64,000 nt of DNA from Lolium rigidum. Its lineage: Eukaryota > Streptophyta > Magnoliopsida > Poales > Poaceae. The translations under genes and the position numbers were made by a program. A model generated the notes under the pieces. The model was given only the letters and a program-made list of their open reading frames with translations. It was not told the origin of the DNA and did not search any database. Below are positions 12,719 to 22,586 of the stretch, one piece after another. Numbering within the stretch: the stretch's first letter is position 1; the number at the start of each line of letters is the position of its first letter. The DNA is taken from assembly GCF_022539505.1 (NCBI RefSeq), contig NC_061513.1:352513696-352577695 (forward strand). Direction: 5' to 3'.

Positions 12719-12849
12719 TATGCCAAACTAGTGTAAACAAGAAACAAACAGATGCAATTGCAGGATCTAAAGGAAATAGCTTCGAGTACTTACAACGGCG
12801 AAAATAGCTTAGTAGCCGAGATCGGAGTGTGAGTACCTTTTACCTTTCC

Positions 12850-12867
12850 TCCCCGGCAACGGCGCCA
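12850..12867 (-). other. Primer-binding site, tRNA-Asp type
   Basis: On the minus strand the sequence TGGCGCCGTTGCCGGGGA lies ten bases inside the 5' LTR. It is the primer site typical of Athila-type plant Gypsy elements. It fixes the element's orientation and shows that the rightmost LTR is the 5' LTR. Confidence 0.8.
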
Positions 12868-12877
12868 GAAAAGTGCT

Positions 12878-14337
12878 TGATGTCTACGGGAGCTTCTATT
12901 CTTGTAGACAGTGTTGGGCCTCCAAGAGCAGAGGTTTGTAGAACAGCGAAGAAGTTTCCCTTAAGTGGATCACCCAAGGTTTATCGATCTCAGGGAGGAA
13001 GAGGTCAAAGATAGCCCTCTCATGCAACCCTGCAACCACAAAGCAAGAAGTCTCTTGTGTCCCCAACACACCTAATAGGTGCACTAGTTCGGCGAAGAGA
13101 TAGTGAAATACAGGTGGTATGAATGAATATGAGCAGTAGTAACGGCGCCGTAAAAATAGCTTGCCGGCGTGTAGTTGATGGTGGTAATATGGCAGCGAGT
13201 AGTAACGCAAAGAAACAAGAAACAAGCGGCGATAGCGATATTTAGGAACAAGGCCTAGGGATCATACTTTCACTAGTGGACACTCTCAACTTTGATCACA
13301 TAACAGAATAGATAAATGCATACTCTACACTCTTGTTGGATGATGAACACCATTGCGTAGGATTACACGAACCCTCAATGCCGGAGTTAACAAGATCCAC
13401 AATTCAATGTTCATATTTAAATAACCTTAGAGTGCATGAAAGATCAACATAACCAAATAGATCACATCAATACCATCATAATGATAATTAACTCCACAAT
13501 CTACAAGAGATCATGATCATAGCCTACGACAAGAACCACACGGTGCACACACTAGTCACCTTTACACACGTGGGACAAGGAGTCTCCGGAGATCACATAA
13601 GTAAAACCCACTTGACTAGCATAATGACATCTAGATTACAAGCATCATCATATGAATCTCAATCATGTAAGGCAGCTCATGAGATTATTGTATTGAAGCA
13701 CATAGGAGAGAGATTAACCACATAGCTACCGGTACAGCCCCGAGCCTCGATGGAGAACTACTCCCTCCTCATGGGAGACAAGCAGCGTTGATGGAGATGG
13801 CGGTGGTGTTGATGGAGAAGCCTTCCGGGGGCACTTCCCCGTCCCGGCGGCGTGCCGGAACAGAGACTCCCGTCCCCCAGATCTTGGCTTCGCGATGGCG
13901 GCGGCTCTGGAAGGTTTCTCGTACCGTGGCTTTTCCGTCTCGAGGTTTTAGGTCTAGGACCTTTATATAGGCGAAGAGGCGGAGTCGGAGGGTCAACGGG
14001 GCGACGACACCATAAGGCGGCGCGGCCAGGGCCTGGGCCGCGCCGACCTATCATCTGGGGGCCCTGTGGCCCCCCTCTGGCGGCTCTCGGGTGTTCTGGA
14101 TGCTTCCGGTGAAAATAGGAACCTGGGCGTTGATTTCGTCCAATTCCGAGAATATTTCGTTACTAGGATTTCCGAAACCAAAAACAGCAGAAAACAGAAC
14201 TGGCACTTCGGCATCTTGTTAATAGGTTAGTTCCAGAAAATGCATAAATAAGACATAAAATGTGCATATAACATGTAGATATCATCAATAATGTGGCATG
14301 GAACATAAGAAATTATCGATACGTCGGAGACGTATCA
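12878..14337 (-). repeat. Array LTR 3 (5' LTR in element orientation)
   Basis: This 1,460-bp LTR is followed on the right by CCTAT, matching the left flank of the array. The TATA motif CCTATATAAAG on the minus strand is at 13,961-13,971. Its terminus CGTCGGAGACGTATCA is intact. Confidence 0.9.
13961..13971 (-). promoter_or_regulatory. TATA box in array 5' LTR
   Basis: Minus-strand CCTATATAAAG. It lies in the LTR placed to drive transcription of the array. Confidence 0.6.
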
Positions 14338-14342
14338 CCTAT
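14338..14342. repeat. Target-site duplication CCTAT, right copy
   Basis: Identical to 3,258-3,262. Removing the array and one copy rejoins the host LTR text across the site. Confidence 0.85.
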
Positions 14343-14420
14343 CATGATCAAGATCATCTATTTGTAATGCTACATGTTGTATTTGTTGGGATCCGATGAA
14401 TATGGAATACTATGTCAAGT
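14343..14420 (+). mobile_element. Host plus-strand LTR, middle segment between two insertions
   Basis: These 78 bases lie between the array and the Tat-like element. They join logically to 2,624-3,262 upstream and to 22,587 onward downstream. The last five bases, CAAGT, form the left target duplication of the Tat-like element. Confidence 0.7.
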
Positions 14421-14632
14421 TGTTATCACTAGAATTTGACCGGATCAGAGGTGGGCCGCGATTAAAGATGGGCTTGAAGAATATACATGGAAGAAATACA
14501 TTGAATCGGCCTTGTATACAAAGTTTGGGCTAGTTTGCCCGTGTATCTGTAAATATAGTAGGATACGTGTCGGTCATATAGAATTTAGCTCGTGCACGGT
14601 TGGGATTGTTCCCACGTTAGAAAGTCTACATA

Positions 14633-14641
14633 CTATAAATA
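14633..14641 (+). promoter_or_regulatory. TATA box of Tat-like 5' LTR
   Basis: CTATAAATA, a near-consensus plant TATA box. It is retained at the equivalent place in the 3' LTR (about 21,634-21,642). Confidence 0.6.
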
Positions 14642-14746
14642 TGTATCTAGGGTTTATGAAATACACAACAATCACGTTCATCACAAACCAATCTAGGCGC
14701 ATCGCCAGCCCCTTGTTTCGAGGGTTTCTTCGGGGTAAGCATCATG

Positions 14747-14777
14747 CTGCCTAGATCGCATCTTGCGATCTAGGCAG
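14747..14777. repeat. Perfect 14-bp inverted repeat in 5' LTR
   Basis: CTGCCTAGATCGCA and its exact reverse complement are separated by TCT. The equivalent in the 3' LTR (about 21,748-21,777) has mismatches, so the palindrome is perfect only in the 5' copy. Confidence 0.7.
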
Positions 14778-14915
14778 TAACGTTTATTCGTTGTTCATGC
14801 GTTGCTCGTGCTGAAGCCTTGTTGATGGCGAGCAACGTAGTTATCATAGATGTGTTAGGGTTAGCATTGTTTCATCGTATCATATGCTTTCTTCCATGCG
14901 ACCCTTAGACGTCTA

Positions 14916-14950
14916 GCCGCCCTTACACCTATCTTAGGTGTAAGGGCGGC
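14916..14950. repeat. Perfect 16-bp hairpin in 5' LTR
   Basis: GCCGCCCTTACACCTA and its exact reverse complement flank a three-base loop. It is identical at 21,916-21,950 in the 3' LTR. It lies about 280 bp downstream of the TATA box, so it should be in the transcribed leader. Confidence 0.75.
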
Positions 14951-15587
14951 ACCCCGCTTGATCATTATCTAGTAGATCCGATCCGTTATGATTGCTCCTT
15001 GTTCTTCAAGGATTAGTTTAATATCTGCATAGTTAGGCCTTGCAAACGGGTTGAAGGATCCAAGAGCACGTAGGGTGTAGTTTGCTAGCCCTAGATGAGA
15101 TGTTCCGGGGATCAACCTCGTGTTGGTTTTTAGGCCTTATCTAGGGTTGGTTTATTATCACCGTGCGTGGCTGCCAGTGCTCAATCACGTGTAGGATGTT
15201 CCGATTATGTGGTGAAAACCCTAAATCGTCGTAGGTCGTTTTAGCTTCATATTGATCAAGCGAGACCACCATGTGATCGTATACCTCATACGGATCATGG
15301 GTGGATCGGCTCCTTGAGCCGATTCACGGGACAACCCGAGAGCCGATCGAGGCTCGTATTTAATGTTTACATGTATGCCATGCAGGAAACTAAGCGAAGC
15401 AAATCCATCACCTTCCTGACCAGGTATAGGTCAGGTGGCACGCCCTTGCACCATCATCGGACGTGCGTGCCGAGTCTTTGCGGGCCGTCGCTCGAGGGAC
15501 CAGGGCCAGCCGCAGTCTTGGAAGCCTCCCGGTTCTACTGTGTTGCCCGTCGCTGCTCGCCGGTGGGTTTCTGACCGCAACACATTC

Positions 15588-15605
15588 TGGCACGCCCGGT
15601 GGGAC
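15588..15605 (+). other. Primer-binding site of Tat-like element
   Basis: TGGCACGCCCGGTGGGAC begins five bases after the 5' LTR ends at 15,582. This form is common in grass Tat-lineage elements. I did not assign the tRNA. Confidence 0.65.
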
Positions 15606-15643
15606 AATCTTCGACAACAACTACATCGCCATCTACATCCGAG

Positions 15644-17096
15644 ATGGCGGAAGGTACTCCGGTCACGTACGAGGATCTGACTGAGGAGCTCAAGAAGAAT
15701 TATGACGAGGTCAAAGCTATCCTCGAAGCCGACCTCATCGGCTCTTTCCAGAGAACCCGCTCACACGGCATCAGGTGGAAGGGGTTCTCGCCTGAAGGCG
15801 CGCTCGATGGAGTGGACCTCTCTACCCCTTCGAAGAACGCACCGGGTCTCTACGTCGGAGATTAATTTCATGGTAGCTCATTCGCCGCACCGCCATTCCG
15901 AGAGCCCGGTGAACACTTTGGAGCGTGTCGCCCTTCGGGTGATCCAGGAAATCATGAGCCATCAGTATTCTCCGTCAGGACCAGCTCTGGGGACTCACCA
16001 AGGAGAGATACCCCTCCAGTCCCGACCACCGCCGCCGTTCGCGCTGGCAGCACCCGCAGGTACCGAGTTCACCGGCATACGTCGTCTACAAGATCGGTGG
16101 TGACCCTAGTGATTACCAGTTCTTGTATGAGGCGCCTAAGGAGATCCCTCACGGATACACGTGCACATACGTGCCAGACTGCAGCAGCTGGGTACTCTCA
16201 AACCAGACTGCAACAGCAGGGACTTCTAGAACAGCAGGAGGAACTTCCGGAACAGATCTTGAGAAGCAGACGTGGCTAGCTAAGTATGTCACTCCGACGA
16301 ACCTCCAGAGCTCAGCTCCTGCAGTTGGCTCAGAGCTTGAGAAGCAAGCGTGGCCGGCTAAGTATACCACTCCAGCGAATCCTTAGAGTTCGACTCCTGC
16401 AGCCATCACCGCGGATCAGATCAGTACAATCTTGAGAGACCAGTTCGGCATGGTGCCGAAAAGGAGGGAAATCGGCTATTCCAAGCCGTACCCCAACGAG
16501 TACGATTTGATCCCACTACCACCCAAATATCGGCTCCCGAATTCTCCAAGTTTAGTGGGTCAGATGGCTCCAGCTCAATCGAGCATGTGAGCCGATATTT
16601 GGCGCAGCTGGGCACGATCTCAGCATCAGATGAACTACGTGTGAGGTTCTTCGCACTATCCCTCACAGGATCGGCTTTTGGGTGGTACACATCGTTGCCA
16701 CCAGACTCAGTCCGGACTTGGAAGCAGTTGGAAGAACAGTTCCACCTACAGTATCACTCAGAGTCTTACGAGCCTGGCATTGCCGATCTAGCACAAGTGC
16801 GACAGAAGCGCGGAGAAACAGTGTCAGAATAAATCCAGCGCTTCAGGACTGTTAGGAACCGGTGCTATTCGGCTCGTATGACTGAAAAAGAAGCAGTCGA
16901 GTTGGCGGTGGTGGGTCTTGTATCACCAATCAAGGATGTGGCCTCCCAAGCAGAGTACCCTTCACTGGCGCATATGGTGCAGAAGCTGTCATCATATGAA
17001 CAGCGCCACCCAGAGGTGTACCAGGATAAATTCAAGCGTGCGGTGGTCTTGGTTGAGGCAGATGAAGATGAAGGCTCGCGGGAGATCAAGAGGTAG
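15644..17096 (+). pseudogene. gag: Gag of Tat-like element, several frameshifts
   Basis: The frame opens at 15,644 with MAEGTPVTYEDLTEELKK. It shifts near 15,860, again between about 16,090 and 16,125, and again near 16,540, and meets a stop at 16,830-16,832 inside the capsid-like region. The best-conserved part (16,587-17,096) contains LTGSAFGWYTSLPPDSVRTW, the tryptophan-rich motif of plant retrotransposon Gag. Gag would form the cytoplasmic particle. A 78-bp direct duplication lies inside the frame at about 16,258-16,410. At least four lesions make this copy non-functional. Confidence 0.75.
16258..16410 (+). repeat. Two-copy 78-bp duplication within gag
   Basis: Both copies begin CTTGAGAAGCA (16,258 and 16,336) and encode 'LEKQ[TA]W-[LP]-AKY-x-TP-x-N'. 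The second copy ends in a stop codon (16,384-16,386). Both are diverged, so the duplication is not recent. Confidence 0.6.
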
Positions 17097-17106
17097 CAGT
17101 GGATGA

Positions 17107-17820
17107 ATGGACTCGGGGGCAAGCCCCGTGTCCCGCAAGTGGGTTAAGCCACAAGGTCCTCCAAGAGGGTTTGAATTCGACGTGACTAAAGCTGAGCAAA
17201 TTTTCGACCTCTTACTTAAGGAGAAGCAGCTAAAGTTACCCGAAGGCCACAAAATCCCCACGGCACAGGAGCTGAATGGAAAGCCATACTGCAAGTGGCA
17301 TAACACGTTCACCCATACCACCAACGACTGCAGGGTGTGGCGTCAGCAGATCCAAATGGCGATAGAACAAGGGCGGTTAATCTTTAGCGAGTACGCCATG
17401 AAAGTCGACACGCACCCCTTCCCTGCCGTTAACATGGTAGAGTGCGCTTACCCTGGGAGGTGCCAGCCAGGTTTCTCGTTCAGCATCAACATGGTAGGAC
17501 CTGGGTACCACTCTGGTAAGGACAGAGACGAGGGCAACTGCTCTCATAGCAAGGACAAAGAGGAAGCCGACCCATGCGATCGGTTCCGGCACTTCCCAAA
17601 AGTGCTAGTTACAATCAAGATAAATGCCGATTCCAGCAATCGGCCCATGTTATCCTTACCATACATTTTCCTTGCATTCAGTGTCGATCTCATAGGTGAC
17701 GGAAAGCTAGGGTATGGGTTTACATCGGCTGATGAACTAGAAGAAGTCGACATCGGTCCTGGGGATAAGCCACGACCAACTTTTATCAGCAGGAAGTTGG
17801 ATCCACATCTCAGGAGTTAG
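17107..17820 (+). pseudogene. Gag-pol linker region of Tat-like element
   Basis: This 237-codon stretch joins Gag to RT. It includes a Cys/His segment, YCKWHNTFTHTTNDCRVW, resembling the 'C-x2-H...H...C' region of Tat-type Gag. It ends with the RT-proximal text 'GPGDKPRPTFIS', as expected just before RT. A classical protease active site (D-[ST]-G) is not visible, so the protease appears lost or too diverged. A stop at 17,818-17,820 separates it from RT in the same frame. Confidence 0.6.
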
Positions 17821-19370
17821 ATGATAGCTCTGTTAAAAGAATACCCAGATTGCTTTGCATGGGATTATACAGAGATGCCTGGCTTAGACAGGAGCATCAT
17901 TGAGCATCGGCTCCCCCTTAAGAAAGGATTTCGGCCGTTCCAACAACGAGCGCGTCAGATGAAGGCCGAAATTCTGGAAGAGGTCAAGAAAGAGATCGAG
18001 AAGATGTTGGCTGCCGGGTTCATCAGGCCATGCAGGTATGCTGAATGGATCTCCAGTATCGTACCTGTAGAGAAGAAGGACGGCCGATGGCGTGTGGCCA
18101 TAGATTTCCGAGATCTCAACAGGGCCACTCCAAAAGATGAATATCCATTGCCCGTGGCAGAAACGTTGATCAATGCAGCTGCTGGTCACAAGGTGTTGAG
18201 CTTCATGGATGGCAACGCCGGCTATAACCAAATCTTCATGGCTCCAGAAGATATACACAAGACCGCATTCAGGGTACCGTGGTCGATGGGCTTGTTTGAA
18301 TATGTAGTCATGACCTTCGGGTTGAAGAATGCTGGTGCAACATACCAAAGAGTCATGAATTATATGTTTCATGATCTGATCGACAAGTTGGTGGAAATCT
18401 ACATCGATGACGTGGTAGTCAAATCTGTCTCCATGGAGGGACACTTGGATGATTTACGACGCATCCTAGACCGAACTCGGAAGTTCGGACTGAGAATGAA
18501 TCCAAAGAAGTGTGCCTTTGGTGTGACGGCCGGTCAGTTCCTAGGTTTCCTGGTTCATGAATGAGGAATTGAGATCGGCCTGAAAAGTCAAGAGGCAGTG
18601 CGTACTATGCAACCGCCTACCACGAAGAAGGAGCTCCAACGTCTTATCGACAAGATCAACTTCGTCCGACGATTCATCTCTAACCTGTCAGGGTGAATTG
18701 AGCCGTTCATGGCGTTGGTGAAGATAAAATCCGATGACGAGTTTCACTGGGGGGCAGAACAGCAACAGGCGTTTGACGAGATTAAGCGGTATCTATCAAC
18801 GCCGCCTGTGCTAGTTCCACCCCAACAAGACAGGCCGTTCTATATCTACTTATCGATGGCCGACACGTCCATCGCTTCGGTGGTGGTGCAACTCTATGAG
18901 GGTGTTGAAAAGGTCGTTTTCTACCTCAGCAGAAGGATGTTGGACGCAGAGACGAGGTATCCTGAGGTCGAGAAGCTATGCCTCTGCCTGTTCTTCACCT
19001 GTACCAAACTTCATCATATCCTTTTGACGGCAGAAATCATCGTCATATGCAAGTCAGACGTGGTCAAGCACATGTTGTCGGCTCCCGTTTTGAAAGGCCG
19101 ACTTGGTAAGTGGATGTTTGCGTTATCGGAGTTCGATCTTCGGTATCAGCCTGCGAAAGCAGTCAAGGGACAAGCGTTGGCTGATCTTATAGCTGAACGG
19201 ATTAATACTAATATAGCAGCACTATCTGTACGTGCATGGGCTATGTTCTTCGATGGATCGGCTTGTGATGATGGTTGTGGCATTGGCATTCTGCTCGTGT
19301 CGCCTCGGGGGGGCAACATATTCTTTCGCCATCAGGCTATCTACCCCTTGCACCAACAATGTCGCTGAGT
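17821..19370 (+). pseudogene. Reverse transcriptase and RNase H of Tat-like element
   Basis: RT would copy element RNA to DNA inside the particle. The RT fold runs from 'FAWDYTEMPGLD' through 'VPVEKKDGRWRVAIDFRDLN' to the catalytic YIDD at about 18,403. In-frame stops at 18,562-18,564 and 18,694-18,696 are TGA. RNase H follows (about 18,709-19,200), with 'FYLSRRMLDAETRYPEVEKL'. A second RNase H-like domain starts with 'MFFDGSACDDGCGIGILLVSP' at about 19,240, and the frame shifts near 19,310. This order is diagnostic of the Tat lineage. Confidence 0.8.
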
Positions 19371-20931
19371 ATGAGGCAGTGCGCAAGGGAATGGAGTTGC
19401 TTTTGGAAGCCGGGGTAGAGGCGGTGGAGCTCTTTGGGGACTCTAAGTTGGTGATCTCCCAGCTCACAGACGAATACAAGTGCGAGAGTGAGTCACTCTT
19501 CCCATATTGGATGGAATGTCGTGAGCTGATGACACATTTTCGGTACATCAATTTCAATTGGGTCCCAAGGTCCCAGAATACCGATGCCAATGATCTCGCG
19601 CAAATGGCGTCAGGATACAAGGACATACCAGACGGGTCAGAAGTTCAGGTGCAGTTCCTGGAACAGGATGACCGGAGAGCCGATATCTTCAATTACTTGA
19701 AGGATTTGGCTCGGGGGGCACCTAAACGGATACGGTACAAGGCTATGAAATATGTCCTTATAGGAGATGACATGTTCTACAGGACGTTGGAAGGGTTACT
19801 ACTCAAATGCCTGGGACCAATTGAGTCTAATCGGCTCTTACATGAGATGCATGAAGGCGCCTGTGGAACTCATCAATCGGCTCATAAGATGAAGTGGTTA
19901 ATTAGGCGATCAGGGTTTTATTGGCCCACCATGCTTGAGGACTGCTTCAATTACTACAAGGGATGCCAAGCGTGTCAGATGTTCGGAAAAATTCAGATGG
20001 TACCCGCATCAGCGATGAACCCCATCATCAAACCTTGGCCATTTAGAGGTTGGGGCATGGATATGATCGGCAAGATCCATCCTGCGTCGAGCAAAGGCCA
20101 CGAGTGGATTCTGGCCATTACAGATTATTTCACCAAATGGGTGGAGGCCGTTCCTATGAAGAAGGTAAAATCGGAAGATGTTATCCAATTTGTCAAAGAG
20201 CATGTCATCCATAGGTTCGGGATTCCCCAAACCATCACGACCGATGGAGGTTCGGTTTTTGTTTCTAAAGAATTCAGAAAGTTCTGCTATGACATGGGGA
20301 TTAAACTGATCCGATCATCTCCATACTACGCTCAAGCCAACGGGCAAGCCGAAGCATCCAATCAAAGCCTGATCAAGCTGATTAAGAGGAAGATTGACGA
20401 GAACCCTAGGGTGTGGCATGAGACATTGTCAGAAGCTTTGTGGGCCTATCGCATGTCATGTCATGGAGCTATAAAGACTTCGCCATATCAGCTTGTCTAT
20501 GGGAAGGAAGCCGTATTACCTTGGGAAATTACGGCTGGATCGAGACGTGTCACGTTTCAGAATGACCTGACAGCTGAAGAATATGCAACCCTGATGAGTG
20601 ACACTATTGAGGATGCAACGGAACTTAGACTTTGGTCGTTGGAGAAAATAAAAGAGAACAAAGCCAGGGTAGCTCGTGCGTACAATAAGAAGGTGAGACC
20701 AAATGAGTTTCAGGTTGGTGATTTAGTATGGGAGGCCGTGTTACCACTAGGAACCAAGGATAAATGATATGGAAAATGGTCTCCTAATTGGCACGGTCCT
20801 TACAAAGTCATCCAGGTTTTGAAGGGCAATGCCTACATGCTTGAACAGCTGGATGGTGTGAAGTTCCCAGTGGCCGTCAATGGCCAGCATCTCAAGAAGT
20901 ATTTACCAAGCATGTGGGATGATAGGCAGTG
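19310..20931 (+). pseudogene. Second RNase H (C-terminal part) and integrase of Tat-like element
   Basis: After the frameshift the second RNase H continues ('NNVAEYEAV', 'LFGDSKLVISQL'). Integrase follows with an HHCC zinc motif (H, H, then C-x2-C in 'GCQACQ', about 19,850-19,980). The core retains all three acidic positions in context: D in 'GWGMDMIG', D in 'TTDGGSVF' and E in 'GQAEASNQ'. A TGA stop at 20,765-20,767 interrupts the C-terminal domain, which continues to the final stop near 20,931. There is no chromodomain. This is the best-preserved part of the element. Confidence 0.8.
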
Positions 20932-21032
20932 AAATATGGGGGCCGATTTTAAATCGGCCAGTAAAAATTTTCCCAAGCATGTGGGACGATGGGCAGTGAG
21001 ATATGGGGGCCGATTTTAAATCGGCCAGTAAA
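20906..21032 (+). repeat. 67-bp tandem duplication with a palindrome in each unit
   Basis: CCAAGCATGTGGGA recurs at 20,906 and 20,973. Each unit contains GGCCGATTTTAAATCGGCC, which has perfect 9-bp arms around one central base. The first unit overlaps the end of the integrase frame; the second lies in the 3' untranslated region. Confidence 0.75.
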
Positions 21033-21420
21033 CAAAATGTACATACAAATCACAGCCGATGCACAGACATCGACTTGAGAACAGTATAATAAAAGTCGAT
21101 GCATTGCTATCGACTCTAGAGGAACAAGCTCAGACCGGAGGTTATGATATCTGAGATGAATCTCCCAGTCTGCGCGTCTGAGGAAGAGGATGAAGAAGCA
21201 AATTACTCGATGCGGTTAATAAAAGGGGTATAGTGGAGATTTAATGCCACGACGGTTTCCAAGGACGTGGTGCCAAATCTATCAATTCACGCAGAGAAGT
21301 TGAGAAGGCGAGGCGACATGATGAAAGGTTCTGCGACAGTTCTGCTCTGCCACGACATGACCCGACGAAGGAAAAGCAGGATGATTTTGGAATTGTCATT
21401 TCCAAAACCAGGGGGGCGTG
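21033..21420 (+). other. 3' untranslated region and polypurine tract of Tat-like element
   Basis: No gene is supportable here. It ends in a G-rich tract (CCAGGGGGGCG, about 21,408-21,418) immediately before the 3' LTR, the expected plus-strand priming site. Confidence 0.6.
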
Positions 21421-22581
21421 TGTTATCACCAGAATTTGACCGGATCAGAGGTGGGCCGCGATTGAAGATGGGCTTGAAGAATATACATGGAAGAAATACA
21501 TTGAATCGGCCTTGTATACAAAGTTTGGGCTAGTTTGCCCGTGTATCTGTAAATATAGTAGGATACGTGTCGGTCAGATAGAATTTAGCTCGTGCACGGT
21601 TGGGATTGTTCCCACGTTAGAAAGTCTACGGACTATAAATATGTATCTAGGGTTTATGAAATAAACAACAATCACGTTCATCACAAACCAATCTAGGCGC
21701 ATCGCCAGCCCCTTGTTTCGAGGGTTTCTTCCGGGTAAGCATCATGCCGCCTAGATCGCATCTTGTGATCTAGGCAAGAACGCTTATTCGTTGTTCATGC
21801 GTTGCTCGTGCCGAAGCCTTGTTGATGGCGAGCAACGTAGTTATCATAGATGTGTTAGGGTTAGCATTGTTTCATCGTATCATATGCTTTCGTCCATGCG
21901 ACCCTTAGACGTCTAGCCGCCCTTACACCTATCTTAGGTGTAAGGGCGGCACCCCACTTGATCATTATCTAGTAGATCCGATCCGTTATGATTGCTCCTT
22001 GTTCTTCAAAGATTAGTTTAATATCTGCATAGTTAGGCCTTGCAAACGGGTTGAAGGATCCAGTAGCACGTAGGGTGTAGTTTGCTAGCCCTAGATGAGA
22101 TGTTCCGGGGATCAACCTCGTGTTGGTTTTTAGGCCTTATATAGGGTTGGTTTATTATCACCGTGCGTGGCTGCCGAGACTCAATCACGTGTAGGATGTT
22201 CCGATTATGTGGTGAAAACCCTAAATCGTCGTAGGTCGTTTTAGCTTCATATTGATCAAGCAGGACCACCATGTGATCGTATACCTCATACAGATCATGG
22301 GTGGATCGGCTCCTTGAGCCAATTCACAGGACAACCTGAGAGCCGATCGAGGCTCGTATTTAATATTTACGTGTATGCCATGCAGGAAACTAAGCGAAGC
22401 AAATCCATCACCTTCCTGACCAGGTATAGGTCAGGTGCACGCCCTTGCACCAGCATCGGATGTGCGTGCCGAGTCTTTGCGGGCCGTCGCTCGAGGGACC
22501 AGGGCCAGCCGCAGTCTTGGAAGCCTCCCGGCTCTACTGTGTTGCCCATCGCTGCTCGCCGATGGGTTTCTGACCGCAACA
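21421..22581 (+). repeat. 3' LTR of Tat-like element
   Basis: 1,161 bp, TGTTATCACC...CGCAACA, nearly identical to 14,421-15,582. The hairpin 21,916-21,950 is perfect; the other hairpin is degraded. It is followed by CGAGT, the right target duplication with one mismatch. Confidence 0.9.
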
Positions 22582-22586
22582 CGAGT

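Larger units (their letters stand above)
9541..12877 (-). mobile_element. Array interior 2 (non-autonomous)
   Basis: This 3,337-bp interior is the near-identical sister of 4,720-8,079. It keeps a clean primer-binding site at its right end and an intact 219-aa reading frame. The purine-rich motif TAAGCTTGGGGATGC lies directly beside LTR 2 at 9,541. No gag-pol motif (CCHC, D-[ST]-G, YxDD, HHCC or DDE) is present in any frame. Between about 9,600 and 12,000 I see no supportable gene. Confidence 0.8.
3263..14337 (-). mobile_element. Tandem LTR-internal-LTR-internal-LTR Athila-like array, non-autonomous
   Basis: Three near-identical LTRs (3,263-4,719; 8,080-9,540; 12,878-14,337) alternate with two near-identical interiors (4,720-8,079 and 9,541-12,877), all on the minus strand, with one CCTAT duplication at the outer ends. 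The 5' LTR is the rightmost one and is followed, reading leftward, by a tRNA-Asp-type primer site. The interiors hold one unknown reading frame and no gag, protease, RT or integrase, so the element depends on proteins made elsewhere. The shared middle LTR with a single outer duplication is the expected product of unequal LTR recombination between two copies of one insertion. Confidence 0.85.
14421..15582 (+). repeat. 5' LTR of Tat-like element
   Basis: 1,162 bp, TG...CA. It contains a TATA box at 14,633-14,641 and two perfect hairpins (14,747-14,777 and 14,916-14,950). It is very similar to 21,421-22,581. The open frames inside it (for example 15,314-15,574) are not conserved as protein and are ignored. 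Confidence 0.9.
14421..22581 (+). mobile_element. Tat-like Ty3/Gypsy retrotransposon, full length, degenerate coding
   Basis: Two LTRs of 1,162 and 1,161 bp start TGTTATCAC and end CGCAACA. They flank a 5.8-kb interior with primer site, gag, RT, RNase H, a second RNase H-like domain and integrase, and end in a polypurine tract. The flanks are CAAGT (14,416-14,420) and CGAGT (22,582-22,586), a duplication with one mismatch. The extra RNase H between RNase H and integrase and the absence of a chromodomain point to the Tat/Retand lineage. The coding region has stops and frameshifts, so this copy cannot encode a full polyprotein. Confidence 0.88.

Noticed and set aside
15314..15680. Overlapping frames at the end of the Tat-type LTR and again at 22,314-22,644
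   Set aside because: They span the LTR end and primer site and shift between the two LTR copies. No protein-level conservation.
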